Shown in pieces: positions 1 to 7,889 of a DNA stretch of 45,905 nucleotides; positions within the stretch are counted from its first letter, which is position 1, and each line of letters begins with the position of its first letter. The notes under the pieces were generated by a model. That model did no database searches. It worked only from the letters and a program-made list of their open reading frames with translations, and had not been told where the DNA came from. The translations under genes were made by a program, and so were the position numbers. The DNA lies in NCBI RefSeq assembly GCF_028693495.1, contig NZ_JAQUVG010000015.1, forward strand, positions 1 to 45,905, written 5' to 3'. Source of the DNA: Zoogloea sp. (GTDB lineage Bacteria > Pseudomonadota > Gammaproteobacteria > Burkholderiales > Rhodocyclaceae).

Positions 1-6
1 CACGGG

Positions 7-23
7 CCCCTGCCGGGCAGGGG
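7..23. terminator. GC-rich hairpin downstream of selD
   Basis: Positions 7-13 (CCCCTGC) pair with 17-23 (GCAGGGG) around a three-base loop, 12 bases past the selD stop on the minus strand. There is no T-tract in view because the window ends, so a terminator role is only likely. Confidence 0.4.
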
Positions 24-34
24 GCGATGGTCGG

Positions 35-1084
35 TCAGGGATGCACGTGGACCCGGGGCTCGCCGGCCTGCATCTGTCCGACCACGGTGGCTTCGGTGAA
101 GCCGCCCTGGTGGAAGATCGACAGCACGGCATCCACGGCGTCGGCAGAGCAGGCGACCAGAAGTCCGCCGCTGGTCTGGGCATCGGCCAGCAGGTTGCGC
201 TGCCACGCCTCCACTCCCTCCTCGAAATGTACGGCGTTTCCGCAGCTTTGCAGGTTGCGGGTGATGGCACCCGGTCCGATCCCCTGGCGGGCAAAAGGTA
301 CGGCGGCGGGCATGACCGGGAGGCGGCCGGCCTGGAGGCTGGCACCCAGGCCGGCGCCCCGGCAGAGTTCCAGCAGGTGCCCGAGGAGGCCGAAGCCGGT
401 TACGTCGGTCAGCGCATGAACGCCGGGCAGGGCGGCCAGGGCCGGTCCTGCCTTGTTGAGGCGGGTTGTTGTGGCCAGCATCTGGGCATACCCGTCGGCG
501 TCCAGCAGCCCTTTCTTCATGGCCGAGCCCAGGATACCCACGCCCAGTGGCTTGCCGAGGATCAGTACGTCGCCGTCCCGGGCATCCCGGTTGCGCTTGA
601 TCACGTCCGGGTGGGCCAGGCCCAGGGCCACGAGGCCATAAATGGGCTCGGGTGAGTCGATGCTGTGGCCGCCAGCCACCGGGATGCCCGCCTCGGCACA
701 GACCGCGGCACCGCCTGCGAGGATCCGTCCGATGGCGGACAGGGGCAGCTTGTCCACCGGCATGCCGACGATGGCCAGGGCCATGATCGGCGTCCCGCCC
801 ATGGCATACACGTCGGACAGGGCGTTGGTGGCCGCGATCCGCCCGAAGTCGTAGGGGTCATCCACGATGGGCATGAAGAAATCCGTGGTGGCGATCAGCG
901 CCTGCTGGTCGTTGAGCTTCCAGACGGCGGCATCGTCGGCGGTCTCCGTGCCCACCAGCAGGTTGGCGAAGGGTTGGGCTGCGGGCATGTGGGCCAGCAT
1001 CTCAGAGAGCACGGCGGGGGCGATTTTGCAGCCGCATCCGCCGCCGTGAGACAATTCGGTAAGTCGCAGGGGTGCTTCAGTCAT
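35..1084 (-). CDS. selD: Selenide, water dikinase (selenophosphate synthase)
   Basis: SelD makes selenophosphate from selenide and ATP, the selenium donor for 2-selenouridine in tRNA and for selenocysteine. The 349-residue protein has the N-terminal GGGCGCK motif with Cys17 and Lys20 in the positions of the E. coli catalytic pair; Cys, not selenocysteine, is used. The AIRS-type ATP-binding fold follows (ATTDFFMPIVDDPYDFGRIA region) and the length matches the family (about 347). I chose the ATG at 1084 because AGGA lies 8 bases before it; an in-frame ATG at 1102 has no ribosome site. The gene is divergent from mnmH, which uses its product; the starts are only 34 bases apart. No selA or selB is in the window, so a selenoprotein pathway cannot be judged. 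Confidence 0.96.
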   Translation of the reverse strand: MTEAPLRLTELSHGGGCGCKIAPAVLSEMLAHMPAAQPFANLLVGTETADDAAVWKLNDQQALIATTDFFMPIVDDPYDFGRIAATNALSDVYAMGGTPIMALAIVGMPVDKLPLSAIGRILAGGAAVCAEAGIPVAGGHSIDSPEPIYGLVALGLAHPDVIKRNRDARDGDVLILGKPLGVGILGSAMKKGLLDADGYAQMLATTTRLNKAGPALAALPGVHALTDVTGFGLLGHLLELCRGAGLGASLQAGRLPVMPAAVPFARQGIGPGAITRNLQSCGNAVHFEEGVEAWQRNLLADAQTSGGLLVACSADAVDAVLSIFHQGGFTEATVVGQMQAGEPRVHVHP

Positions 1085-1118
1085 CTTCTGTTTCCTGTTC
1101 ATTCAAGGCTTTGGTCAA

Positions 1119-2177
1119 TTGTCCTTCTCCCATCCTGCTCCCTTTTCCGTCGGTCTCGACCGGCTCGATCAGTTCGACGACATCATCGATGTGCGTTCCC
1201 CGTCGGAGTTTGCCGAAGATCATATCCCCGGGGCGATCAATTGCCCGGTGCTGGACGATGAGGAGCGGGCCCGGGTCGGGACCCTGTACAAGCAGGTCTC
1301 TCCTTTCGACGCCCGGAAGCTGGGGGCCGCGCTGGTATCGCGAAACATCGCACGACACATCGAGACGCATTTTGGCAGCAAGCCAAAGGGCTGGAAACCG
1401 TTGATTTACTGCTGGCGGGGTGGACAGCGCAGTGGGTCGATGACTCTGGTGCTGGGCCAGGTCGGCTGGGGTGCGCGACGCCTGGAGGGGGGGTACAAGG
1501 CCTTCCGGCAGCGGGTGCTCGACGACCTGGAACAGTTGCCCCAGGCCCTGGCGTTCCGGGTGCTGTGTGGCCCCACCGGCAGTGGCAAGACCGCGCTCCT
1601 GGATGTGCTGGCTGCAGAAGGGGGGCAGGTGCTGGACCTGGAGGCTCTGGCCTGCCATCGGGGGTCGGTACTGGGGGGCGCTGCGGAGCGTGCCCAGCCG
1701 GGGCAGAAAGCGTTTGAGACGGCCCTGTGGGAGGCATTGCGCACGCTGGATCCGGCCCGGCCGGTCTGGGTGGAGTCGGAGAGCCGGCGGATTGGTCGCC
1801 TCCACCTGCCGGGCGCGCTCTTCGGGCGGATGCGCGATGGGGCTTGCTGGCGTGTGGCTGCGCCCCTGGAGGCACGCGTGGACCATCTGCTGGAGCGTTA
1901 TACAGATCTGATTGCTGATCCGGCGGCCTTTCAGCTCAAACTGACCCGCCTGATCGAGCAGCATGGCCGTGAACGGGTGGAGGGCTGGCACCTCCGGGTG
2001 GCCCGGGGTGAATGGCGCGAGCTGGCCCGCGAGTTGGTGACCCAGCACTATGATCCCGCTTACCGGCGGGGCGGAGATGGCTTGTACCGTGGGGTGGCCG
2101 CGGCCAGTGTGCTGACGCTGGCCTCCCTTGAGGCGCCCGAGCTGTTCAAGATCGCCCGGGCGCTGGTGCAGGGCTGA
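1119..2177 (+). CDS. mnmH: tRNA 2-selenouridine synthase (MnmH/SelU/YbbB)
   Basis: MnmH replaces sulfur by selenium at the wobble 2-thiouridine of tRNAs for Lys, Glu and Gln, through a geranylated intermediate, using selenophosphate from SelD. The 352 residues show an N-terminal rhodanese domain (IIDVRSPSEF, residues 22-31; catalytic Cys98 in YCWRGGQRS) and a C-terminal P-loop domain (GPTGSGKT, 151-158), the standard MnmH order and length. The start is a TTG with AAGG about 10 bases upstream; no ATG or GTG nearby fits. It is divergent from selD, forming a compact selenouridine module. Its TGA abuts the hpt stop on the other strand with no intervening base. Confidence 0.95.
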   Translation: MSFSHPAPFSVGLDRLDQFDDIIDVRSPSEFAEDHIPGAINCPVLDDEERARVGTLYKQVSPFDARKLGAALVSRNIARHIETHFGSKPKGWKPLIYCWRGGQRSGSMTLVLGQVGWGARRLEGGYKAFRQRVLDDLEQLPQALAFRVLCGPTGSGKTALLDVLAAEGGQVLDLEALACHRGSVLGGAAERAQPGQKAFETALWEALRTLDPARPVWVESESRRIGRLHLPGALFGRMRDGACWRVAAPLEARVDHLLERYTDLIADPAAFQLKLTRLIEQHGRERVEGWHLRVARGEWRELARELVTQHYDPAYRRGGDGLYRGVAAASVLTLASLEAPELFKIARALVQG

Positions 2178-2507
2178 TCAGGCCTCCAGCCGGGTACGGA
2201 TCCCGGCCAGGGTGTCCGTGAGTTGATCCGCCAGGTCCAGGGCCGCATCGAAGGCTGCGGGGTCTTCTGCCCGGGCCAGCTGCTCTGCCTGTCTTGCGGC
2301 TTCCATCAGGACCAGGTCCATTACGTTGCCGGCGGAGCTCTTGAGACCATGGGCCAGTCGCGCAAGGTGGATGAGATCGCCATTTTCGACTCCGGCCCGG
2401 AGCTGCTCAGGCAGGCCGGATTGGCTGTCCGCAAAGAGCTGCAGCAATTTTCGGACAAACTCGGTTTTGCCGGGGTAGCGGGCTTCCAGTTCATTCCAGT
2501 GGATCAT
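2178..2507 (-). CDS. Stand-alone histidine phosphotransfer (Hpt) domain protein
   Basis: A 109-residue, all-helical protein whose only domain is Hpt. The motif ARLAHGLKSSAGNV carries the likely phospho-accepting His53 with the usual following Gly-x-Lys-Ser-Ser-Ala. Such proteins relay phosphate between receiver domains of hybrid kinases and response regulators. The reading frame continues upstream, but MIHWNELE at 2507 is the natural start; AGGAGG lies 13 bases before it, rather far. It lies 28 bases after phoH on the same strand and is probably the last gene of that transcript. No kinase or response regulator is nearby, so its partner is unknown. Confidence 0.85.
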   Translation of the reverse strand: MIHWNELEARYPGKTEFVRKLLQLFADSQSGLPEQLRAGVENGDLIHLARLAHGLKSSAGNVMDLVLMEAARQAEQLARAEDPAAFDAALDLADQLTDTLAGIRTRLEA

Positions 2508-2535
2508 CGTTGGCGTTGCGCCTCCTGATGGCAGG

Positions 2536-3954
2536 TTAAAGGACTTCGGCGGCGTGGTCTGCCAGACGGGAGCGCTCGCCCCGCTGCAGGGTGATATGAC
2601 CGGAATGGGGCCAGCCCTTGAAGCGATCCACCACATAGGTCAGGCCGGAAGAGCCTTCGGTCAGGTAAGGTGTGTCGATCTGGGCGATGTTGCCCAGGCA
2701 GACGACCTTGGTGCCGGGGCCGGCACGGGTGATCAGGGTCTTCATCTGCTTGGGCGTGAGGTTCTGGGCTTCATCGATGATCAGGAACTTGTTGATGAAG
2801 GTGCGCCCGCGCATGAAGTTGAGGGACTTGATCTTGATCCTGCTCCTGATCAGGTCGCGGGTGGCTGCCCGGCCCCACTCGCCCCCTTCGCCGGTGGTTC
2901 CGTTCAGGACATCAAGATTGTCCTCCAGGGCGCCCATCCACGGGGCCATCTTTTCTTCTTCTGTGCCGGGCAGGAAGCCGATGTCCTCTCCCACCGGCAC
3001 GGTGACCCGGGTCATGATGATCTCGGAGTAGCGCTTGGTCTCCAGCACCTGGGTCAGGCTGGCAGCCAGGGTCAGCAGGGTCTTGCCGGTGCCGGCCTGG
3101 CCGAGCAGGGTGACGAAGTCGATCTCCGGGTTCATCAGCAGGTTGAGGGCGAAGTTCTGTTCCCGGTTGCGGGCGCTGATTCCCCACACATTGTTCTTGT
3201 GGTGGGAGTAGTCCACCAGGGTCTGAAGGGTGACCGACTTGCCGGATTTTTCCTGTACCCAGGCCTGCAGGGGCTGCTCGCCCTCCTGAAAGACGAATTC
3301 GTTGTTCAGCAGCTCGGCCGTGTCCGGCCCCTTGATCCGGTAGTAGGTATGGCCTTCCTGCTTCCAGGATTCCAGATCCTTGCCATTGGCTTCCCAGAAG
3401 GCAGCGTCAATTTCCCGGGTGCCGGTGTAGAGCAGGTCGGTGTCTTCCAGGACCTTGTCGTTGAAATAGTCCTGCGCAGCCAGACCCAGGGCACGCGCCT
3501 TGATGCGCATGTTGATGTCCTTGGTGACAAGGATGACCGGGCGCTTGCGCTCGAATTTCTCGAAGAGGTGCATCACGACTGCGAGGATCTGGTTGTCGCC
3601 CTTGGCCGTGGGGAGGGCTGCAGGCAGCTGGATGTTGATCGCCTCGGTCTGCAGGAACAGGCGGCCGCTGGCCAGGCCGGAGGAGGGCCCCAGCAGGTCG
3701 ATCCCTTCGTCGATGCCGTCGGGGCAGCTGTCGACAATTTCGTCGAGGGTCCGGCTGGCCTGGCGGGCGTTGCGGGCGACTTCCGACATGCCCTTCTTGT
3801 TGGAGTCCAGCTCCTCCAGGGTCATCATCGGCACGAAGATGTCGTGCTCTTCGAAGCGATACAGGCTGGTCGGATCGTGCATCAGCACGTTGGTGTCGAG
3901 AACGAACAGCTTGGTGGTGATTTTCCGGGGCTTTGCGGGGCGTCGGGTGGCCAT
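2536..3954 (-). CDS. PIN domain-PhoH ATPase fusion (PhoH2 type)
   Basis: The 472-residue protein joins an N-terminal PIN ribonuclease domain (LFVLDTNVLMHDP, residues about 17-29) to a C-terminal PhoH/RecA-like ATPase with Walker A GQAGTGKT (285-292) and Walker B FLIIDEAQN (390-398). Members of the PhoH2 family studied elsewhere are sequence-specific RNA helicase/RNases; the cellular role in betaproteobacteria is unclear. Domains, motifs and length are typical and nothing is missing. It lies between bcp (54 bases upstream) and hpt on the same strand, so co-transcription is likely. It differs from the PIN-less PhoH/YbeZ. Confidence 0.94.
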   Translation of the reverse strand: MATRRPAKPRKITTKLFVLDTNVLMHDPTSLYRFEEHDIFVPMMTLEELDSNKKGMSEVARNARQASRTLDEIVDSCPDGIDEGIDLLGPSSGLASGRLFLQTEAINIQLPAALPTAKGDNQILAVVMHLFEKFERKRPVILVTKDINMRIKARALGLAAQDYFNDKVLEDTDLLYTGTREIDAAFWEANGKDLESWKQEGHTYYRIKGPDTAELLNNEFVFQEGEQPLQAWVQEKSGKSVTLQTLVDYSHHKNNVWGISARNREQNFALNLLMNPEIDFVTLLGQAGTGKTLLTLAASLTQVLETKRYSEIIMTRVTVPVGEDIGFLPGTEEEKMAPWMGALEDNLDVLNGTTGEGGEWGRAATRDLIRSRIKIKSLNFMRGRTFINKFLIIDEAQNLTPKQMKTLITRAGPGTKVVCLGNIAQIDTPYLTEGSSGLTYVVDRFKGWPHSGHITLQRGERSRLADHAAEVL

Positions 3955-4008
3955 GGTCGTCGGTCTCTGCTGTCGTGGTGGGGGCGCTGGGAGGGGGCTG
4001 TCGGCGGG

Positions 4009-4464
4009 TCAGAGGGTCTTCACGTACTCCAGCACTTCCTGGGCGTGGCCGGGTACCTTGACCCCGCGCCATTCCCGACGGAGCACGCCGCCGGCGTCGA
4101 TGACGAAGGTGCTGCGCTCAATCCCCCGAACCTGCTTGCCGTACATGTTCTTCAGCTTCATCACGCCGAACAGGGTGCAGGCGAGCTCATCCGGATCTGA
4201 AATCAGGTCGAAGGGCAGGGACTGCTTGAGGCGGAAGTTGTCGTGAGACTTGATGCCATCCCGGGAGATCCCCAGCACGATGGTTCCTGAGGCCAGGAAT
4301 TCGGGGTAAATGTCGCGGAACTGCTGGCTCTCGGTGATGCAGCCGGGTGTGCTGTCCTTGGGGTAGAAGTACAGAACCACCTTCTGGCCTTGCAGGGCCG
4401 AGAGGGTGAGGGTCTGGCCGCCGGTGGCCGGCAGACTGAAGTCGGGTGCGGCTTGGTCGATCAT
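4009..4464 (-). CDS. bcp: Peroxiredoxin of the BCP/PrxQ family
   Basis: A 151-residue thiol peroxidase that reduces hydrogen and organic peroxides in the cytoplasm. The peroxidatic cysteine is Cys42 in DSTPGC, with the upstream Thr/Pro and the later Arg of the family. In E. coli BCP the resolving cysteine sits five residues on; here that position is Gln47 (GCITESQ). The only other cysteine is Cys96 (ELAC), so the enzyme is either 1-Cys or uses an atypical resolving residue. The frame is open 20 codons further upstream, but MIDQAAPDFSL at 4464 aligns with the family start. It is probably transcribed with phoH and hpt. Confidence 0.92.
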   Translation of the reverse strand: MIDQAAPDFSLPATGGQTLTLSALQGQKVVLYFYPKDSTPGCITESQQFRDIYPEFLASGTIVLGISRDGIKSHDNFRLKQSLPFDLISDPDELACTLFGVMKLKNMYGKQVRGIERSTFVIDAGGVLRREWRGVKVPGHAQEVLEYVKTL

Positions 4465-4588
4465 GCTCTCTCCGAAACGAGGGGTTTCGGGCATCAGCCT
4501 AATCCCAAGCCGCCGGGCTGGCAATCCGGACTATGTGAAGAATGGCTGGAAAGCCGCGCCAGTCCATGAAGAAGGGGGGCTGAACAGG

Positions 4589-4966
4589 TCAGGTCGGGTC
4601 GAAAAGCAAGGCGGCAGCCACATTGCGATGCTCCGCGACCAGAATGTTGTAGGTCCGGCAGGCAGAGCCCAGGTCCATGACTTCCAGGCCGATACCGGCG
4701 TTCATCAGGGATTTCACGAGCTGCGGCTGGGGAAAGCGCTGGCGGCGGCCGGTGCCCAGAATCACGATTTCGCAGCCCAGGCCGGCCAGGCGTTCGAAGG
4801 CGCTTTCGTCCAGGGTGTCGAAGCCTCCCTGGTGCCATTCGAGATCCAGGCGCTCGGGCATCACGACGATGGGCCGTTCATGCCGGTCCTGGCCGATCAT
4901 CACGTGGGTGGCGTCGTAGCGGGCAATGGTGTGATACCGGTCGTTCTTGTCGAGGTGGAGTTTCAT
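4589..4966 (-). CDS. Mth938-like (DUF498/DUF598) domain protein
   Basis: A 125-residue protein of the DUF498 family, related to the mitochondrial complex I assembly factor NDUFAF3 (C3orf60). Typical features are the central EIVILGTG stretch and the following region ending TYNILVAEHRNVAAALL. The biochemical function in bacteria is not known. It is transcribed divergently from alaA, with which it shares a short promoter region, and lies 124 bases upstream of bcp on the same strand. Length and motifs are complete. Confidence 0.88.
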   Translation of the reverse strand: MKLHLDKNDRYHTIARYDATHVMIGQDRHERPIVVMPERLDLEWHQGGFDTLDESAFERLAGLGCEIVILGTGRRQRFPQPQLVKSLMNAGIGLEVMDLGSACRTYNILVAEHRNVAAALLFDPT

Positions 4967-5014
4967 CGTGGGGCTCTCGGAGGGGGCAGGTCTGTCGGGC
5001 CCCGGGAGGGCGAT

Positions 5015-5046
5015 TTGCCCGGCCCGGAAGGCTTGGGTACTATTAT
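5015..5046 (+). promoter_or_regulatory. Predicted sigma-70 promoter of alaA
   Basis: TTGCCC (5015-5020), a 17-base spacer and TACTAT (5038-5043) inside the A/T-rich TACTATTATAG. Transcription would begin near 5050, 60 bases before the ATG at 5113. It stands out in an otherwise GC-rich gap. Confidence 0.5.
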
Positions 5047-5112
5047 AGCTTTGCGTCGTTGTCTGCCCACGCGGGAACTTCCCTCGCGAGGCTGGGCATA
5101 CGGGGCCACTTC

Positions 5113-6411
5113 ATGAGCCGCCACGCCAAATCACGCAAGGCTTCGCAAAAGCCGGCGCCCACCAGCCAGGAAACGGAAAGTACCGTGCAACCCATTCGCA
5201 AGTCCGACAAGCTCGCCAACGTCTGTTACGACATCCGTGGCCCCGTGCTGCAAAAGGCGAAGCAGATGGAGGACGAGGGCCACAAGATCATCAAGCTGAA
5301 CATCGGCAACCTGGCCGCGTTCGGTTTCGACTCGCCTGAAGAAATCCAGCTCGACATGATCCGCAACCTGCCCAACGCGGCCGGTTACTCGGACTCCAAA
5401 GGCATCTTCGCGGCCCGCAAGGCGATCATGCACTACACCCAGCAGAAACACATCAAGGGTGTCACGCTGGAGGACATCTATGTGGGCAATGGCGTGTCCG
5501 AGCTGATCGTGATGGCCATGAACGCGCTGCTCAACACCGGCGACGAGGTGCTGGTGCCGGCGCCCGATTACCCCCTGTGGACGGCCGCCGTGAGCCTGTC
5601 CGGCGGCACCCCGCGGCATTACATCTGCGACGAGGCCAATGAATGGTTGCCGGATCTGGACGACATCCGCGCCAAGATCACCCCGCGTACCCGCGCCATC
5701 GTCCTGATCAACCCTAACAACCCCACCGGTGCCGTCTACCCGGACGAGATCCTGACAGCCATCGTGGCCATCGCCCGGGAGCACGGATTGATCATCTATG
5801 CCGATGAAGTCTATGACAAGGTGCTTTACGACGGGGTGAAGCATACCTCGGTGGCGTCCCTCTCCGAGGATGTGCTCACCGTCACCTTCAATGGTCTGTC
5901 CAAGAACTACCGTTCCTGCGGCTATCGGGCGGGCTGGATGGTGGTGTCCGGTGACAAGCGTCCGGCGGCGGATTACATCGAAGGGCTCAACATGCTGGCG
6001 TCGATGCGCCTGTGCGCCAACGTGCCCGGGCAGTATGCAATCCAGACCGCCCTGGGCGGTTACCAGAGCATTGACGACCTGGTGGCGCCCGGCGGCCGGA
6101 TGCGCCGTCAGCGTGACCTGGCCCACGAGCTGATCACCGCGATCCCCGGCGTGACCTGCGTGAAGCCCAAGGCCACCCTGTACATGTTTCCGCGTCTTGA
6201 TCCCAAGATCTACCCGATCAAGGATGATCAGCAGTTCATCGCCGAGCTCCTTGAGGAGGAGCGGGTGCTGCTGGTGCAGGGCACCGGTTTCAACTGGCCT
6301 GACCCGGATCACTTCCGGCTGGTCTTCCTGCCCCACGAGGACGACCTGCGCGTCGCCATCGGGCGGGTCGCCCGCTTCCTGGAAAACTATCGCAAGCGTC
6401 ATGGGCAGTGA
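5113..6411 (+). CDS. alaA: Alanine-synthesising aminotransferase (AlaA/YfbQ type)
   Basis: A PLP-dependent class I aminotransferase that forms alanine from pyruvate and glutamate. The core begins KSDKLANVCYDIRGP and includes NPNNPTGAVYP, the YADEVYDKV Asp/Tyr pair and the PLP lysine in NGLSKNYRSCG (Lys264 counted from 5113). From the ATG at 5113 it has 432 residues. E. coli AlaA has about 405, and a GTG at 5185 preceded by GGAAAG would give 408, so the first 24 lysine-rich residues may not be translated. The usual betaproteobacterial order is alaA-hom-thrC; here thrC is displaced. Confidence 0.93.
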   Translation: MSRHAKSRKASQKPAPTSQETESTVQPIRKSDKLANVCYDIRGPVLQKAKQMEDEGHKIIKLNIGNLAAFGFDSPEEIQLDMIRNLPNAAGYSDSKGIFAARKAIMHYTQQKHIKGVTLEDIYVGNGVSELIVMAMNALLNTGDEVLVPAPDYPLWTAAVSLSGGTPRHYICDEANEWLPDLDDIRAKITPRTRAIVLINPNNPTGAVYPDEILTAIVAIAREHGLIIYADEVYDKVLYDGVKHTSVASLSEDVLTVTFNGLSKNYRSCGYRAGWMVVSGDKRPAADYIEGLNMLASMRLCANVPGQYAIQTALGGYQSIDDLVAPGGRMRRQRDLAHELITAIPGVTCVKPKATLYMFPRLDPKIYPIKDDQQFIAELLEEERVLLVQGTGFNWPDPDHFRLVFLPHEDDLRVAIGRVARFLENYRKRHGQ

Positions 6412-6503
6412 GGGGACAGGAGTGAGGTGGAGGAGTACGCTCCCGCCCGCTCCGCCCCCTCGCGCTTACTCCTAACCCCTTACTCCTTACTCCTACCCGA
6501 ACA

Positions 6504-7811
6504 ATGAAACCCATCAATGTTGGCCTCCTGGGCATCGGCACCGTCGGCGGTGGCACCTTTACCGTTCTCAAGCGTAACGAAGAAGAAATCACCCGCCGCG
6601 CCGGCCGGCCGATCCGCATCACTGCGGTGGCCGACAAGAACCTGGAGCTGGCGAAGAGCGTGGCTGGCAGCGGGGTGCGCCTCACCGATGACGCCTTCTC
6701 GGTGGTGACCGACCCCGAGATCGATATCGTGGTCGAACTGATCGGCGGCTACGGCATCGCCAAGGAACTGGTCCTGAAGGCCATCGAGAACGGCAAGCAC
6801 GTGGTCACCGCCAACAAGGCGCTGCTCGCCGTGCATGGCAACGAGATCTTCGCCGCGGCCCAGAAGAAGGGCGTGATGGTGGCCTTCGAGGCCGCCGTCG
6901 CCGGTGGCATCCCCATCATCAAGGCCCTGCGCGAAGGCCTGTCGGCCAACCGCATCCAGTGGCTCGCCGGCATCATCAACGGCACCACCAACTTCATTCT
7001 GTCCGAGATGCGCGACAAGGGCCTGCCCTTTGCCGAAGTGCTCAAGGAAGCCCAGCGCCTGGGCTATGCCGAAGCCGACCCGACCTTCGACATCGAAGGC
7101 GTGGATGCCGCCCACAAGGCTACCCTGATGGCCTCCATCGCCTTCGGTGTGCCGGTCCAGTTCGACAAGGCCTACGTGGAAGGCATCACCAAGCTTGAGG
7201 CTGCCGACATCAAGTACGCCGAGCAGCTCGGCTACCGCATCAAGCTGCTGGGCATCGCCCGTCGCCGTCCGCAAGGCATCGAGCTGCGCGTACACCCCAC
7301 CCTGATCCCCGAGAAGCGCCTGATCGCCAACGTGGAAGGCGCCATGAATGCGGTACTGGTGCAGGGCGACGCCGTCGGCGCCACCCTGTACTACGGCAAG
7401 GGCGCCGGTGCCGAACCGACCGCCTCTGCGGTGATCGCCGACCTGGTGGACGTGACCCGCCTGCACACTGCTGATCCCGAGCACCGGGTGCCGCATCTGG
7501 CCTTCCAGCCGGATCAGATCACCGACGTGCCGGTCCTGCCGATCGAAGAGGTGGAGACCAGCTATTATCTGCGCCTTCGCGTGGTCGATCGCCCCGGGGT
7601 GCTGGCGGACATCACCCGCATCCTGGCCGATCAGTCCATCTCCATTGATGCCATGCTTCAGCGGGAGCCGGAGGAGGGTGAGTCCCAGACCGATATCATC
7701 ATCCTGACCCACCTGACCATCGAGGGCAACGTGGATACCGCCATTGCCAAGATCGAGAGTCTCGATTCAGTGACTGGTCAGGTCACCCGTCTGCGCCTCG
7801 AGAACCTGTAA
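6504..7811 (+). CDS. hom: Homoserine dehydrogenase
   Basis: Hom reduces aspartate semialdehyde to homoserine with NAD(P)H, at the branch to threonine, methionine and isoleucine. The 435 residues show the dinucleotide-binding GLLGIGTVGGG (7-17), the conserved catalytic region with GIINGTTNFIL, FDIEGVDAAHK and a C-terminal ACT domain from about residue 350 (YYLRLRVVDRPGVLADI), the likely site of threonine feedback. It follows alaA after 92 bases that hold a purine/pyrimidine-biased tract and no clear ribosome site before the ATG. thrC, its pathway partner, starts only at 14668. Confidence 0.96.
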   Translation: MKPINVGLLGIGTVGGGTFTVLKRNEEEITRRAGRPIRITAVADKNLELAKSVAGSGVRLTDDAFSVVTDPEIDIVVELIGGYGIAKELVLKAIENGKHVVTANKALLAVHGNEIFAAAQKKGVMVAFEAAVAGGIPIIKALREGLSANRIQWLAGIINGTTNFILSEMRDKGLPFAEVLKEAQRLGYAEADPTFDIEGVDAAHKATLMASIAFGVPVQFDKAYVEGITKLEAADIKYAEQLGYRIKLLGIARRRPQGIELRVHPTLIPEKRLIANVEGAMNAVLVQGDAVGATLYYGKGAGAEPTASAVIADLVDVTRLHTADPEHRVPHLAFQPDQITDVPVLPIEEVETSYYLRLRVVDRPGVLADITRILADQSISIDAMLQREPEEGESQTDIIILTHLTIEGNVDTAIAKIESLDSVTGQVTRLRLENL

Positions 7812-7832
7812 TCCGCGGGTTCAGCGACTGTG

Positions 7833-7860
7833 ATGAAAGCCGCCTGCGGGCGGCTTTCAT
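7833..7860. terminator. Bidirectional terminator hairpin between hom and a TonB receptor gene
   Basis: A perfect 12-bp stem (ATGAAAGCCGCC at 7833-7844 with 7849-7860) and a 4-base loop, with A/T runs at the outer end of the stem. It lies between two convergent genes and should stop transcription both ways. It also closes the alaA-hom unit before thrC. Confidence 0.75.
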
Positions 7861-7889
7861 GTGGGTGCGTCACTGGGCCCCGGGGCGCT

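Noticed and set aside
2554..4200. A 548-codon frame on the plus strand across phoH and bcp
   Set aside because: It is the complement of two well-recognised genes, with a composition (Gly, Val, Gln, Leu-rich) typical of such shadows and no known motif.
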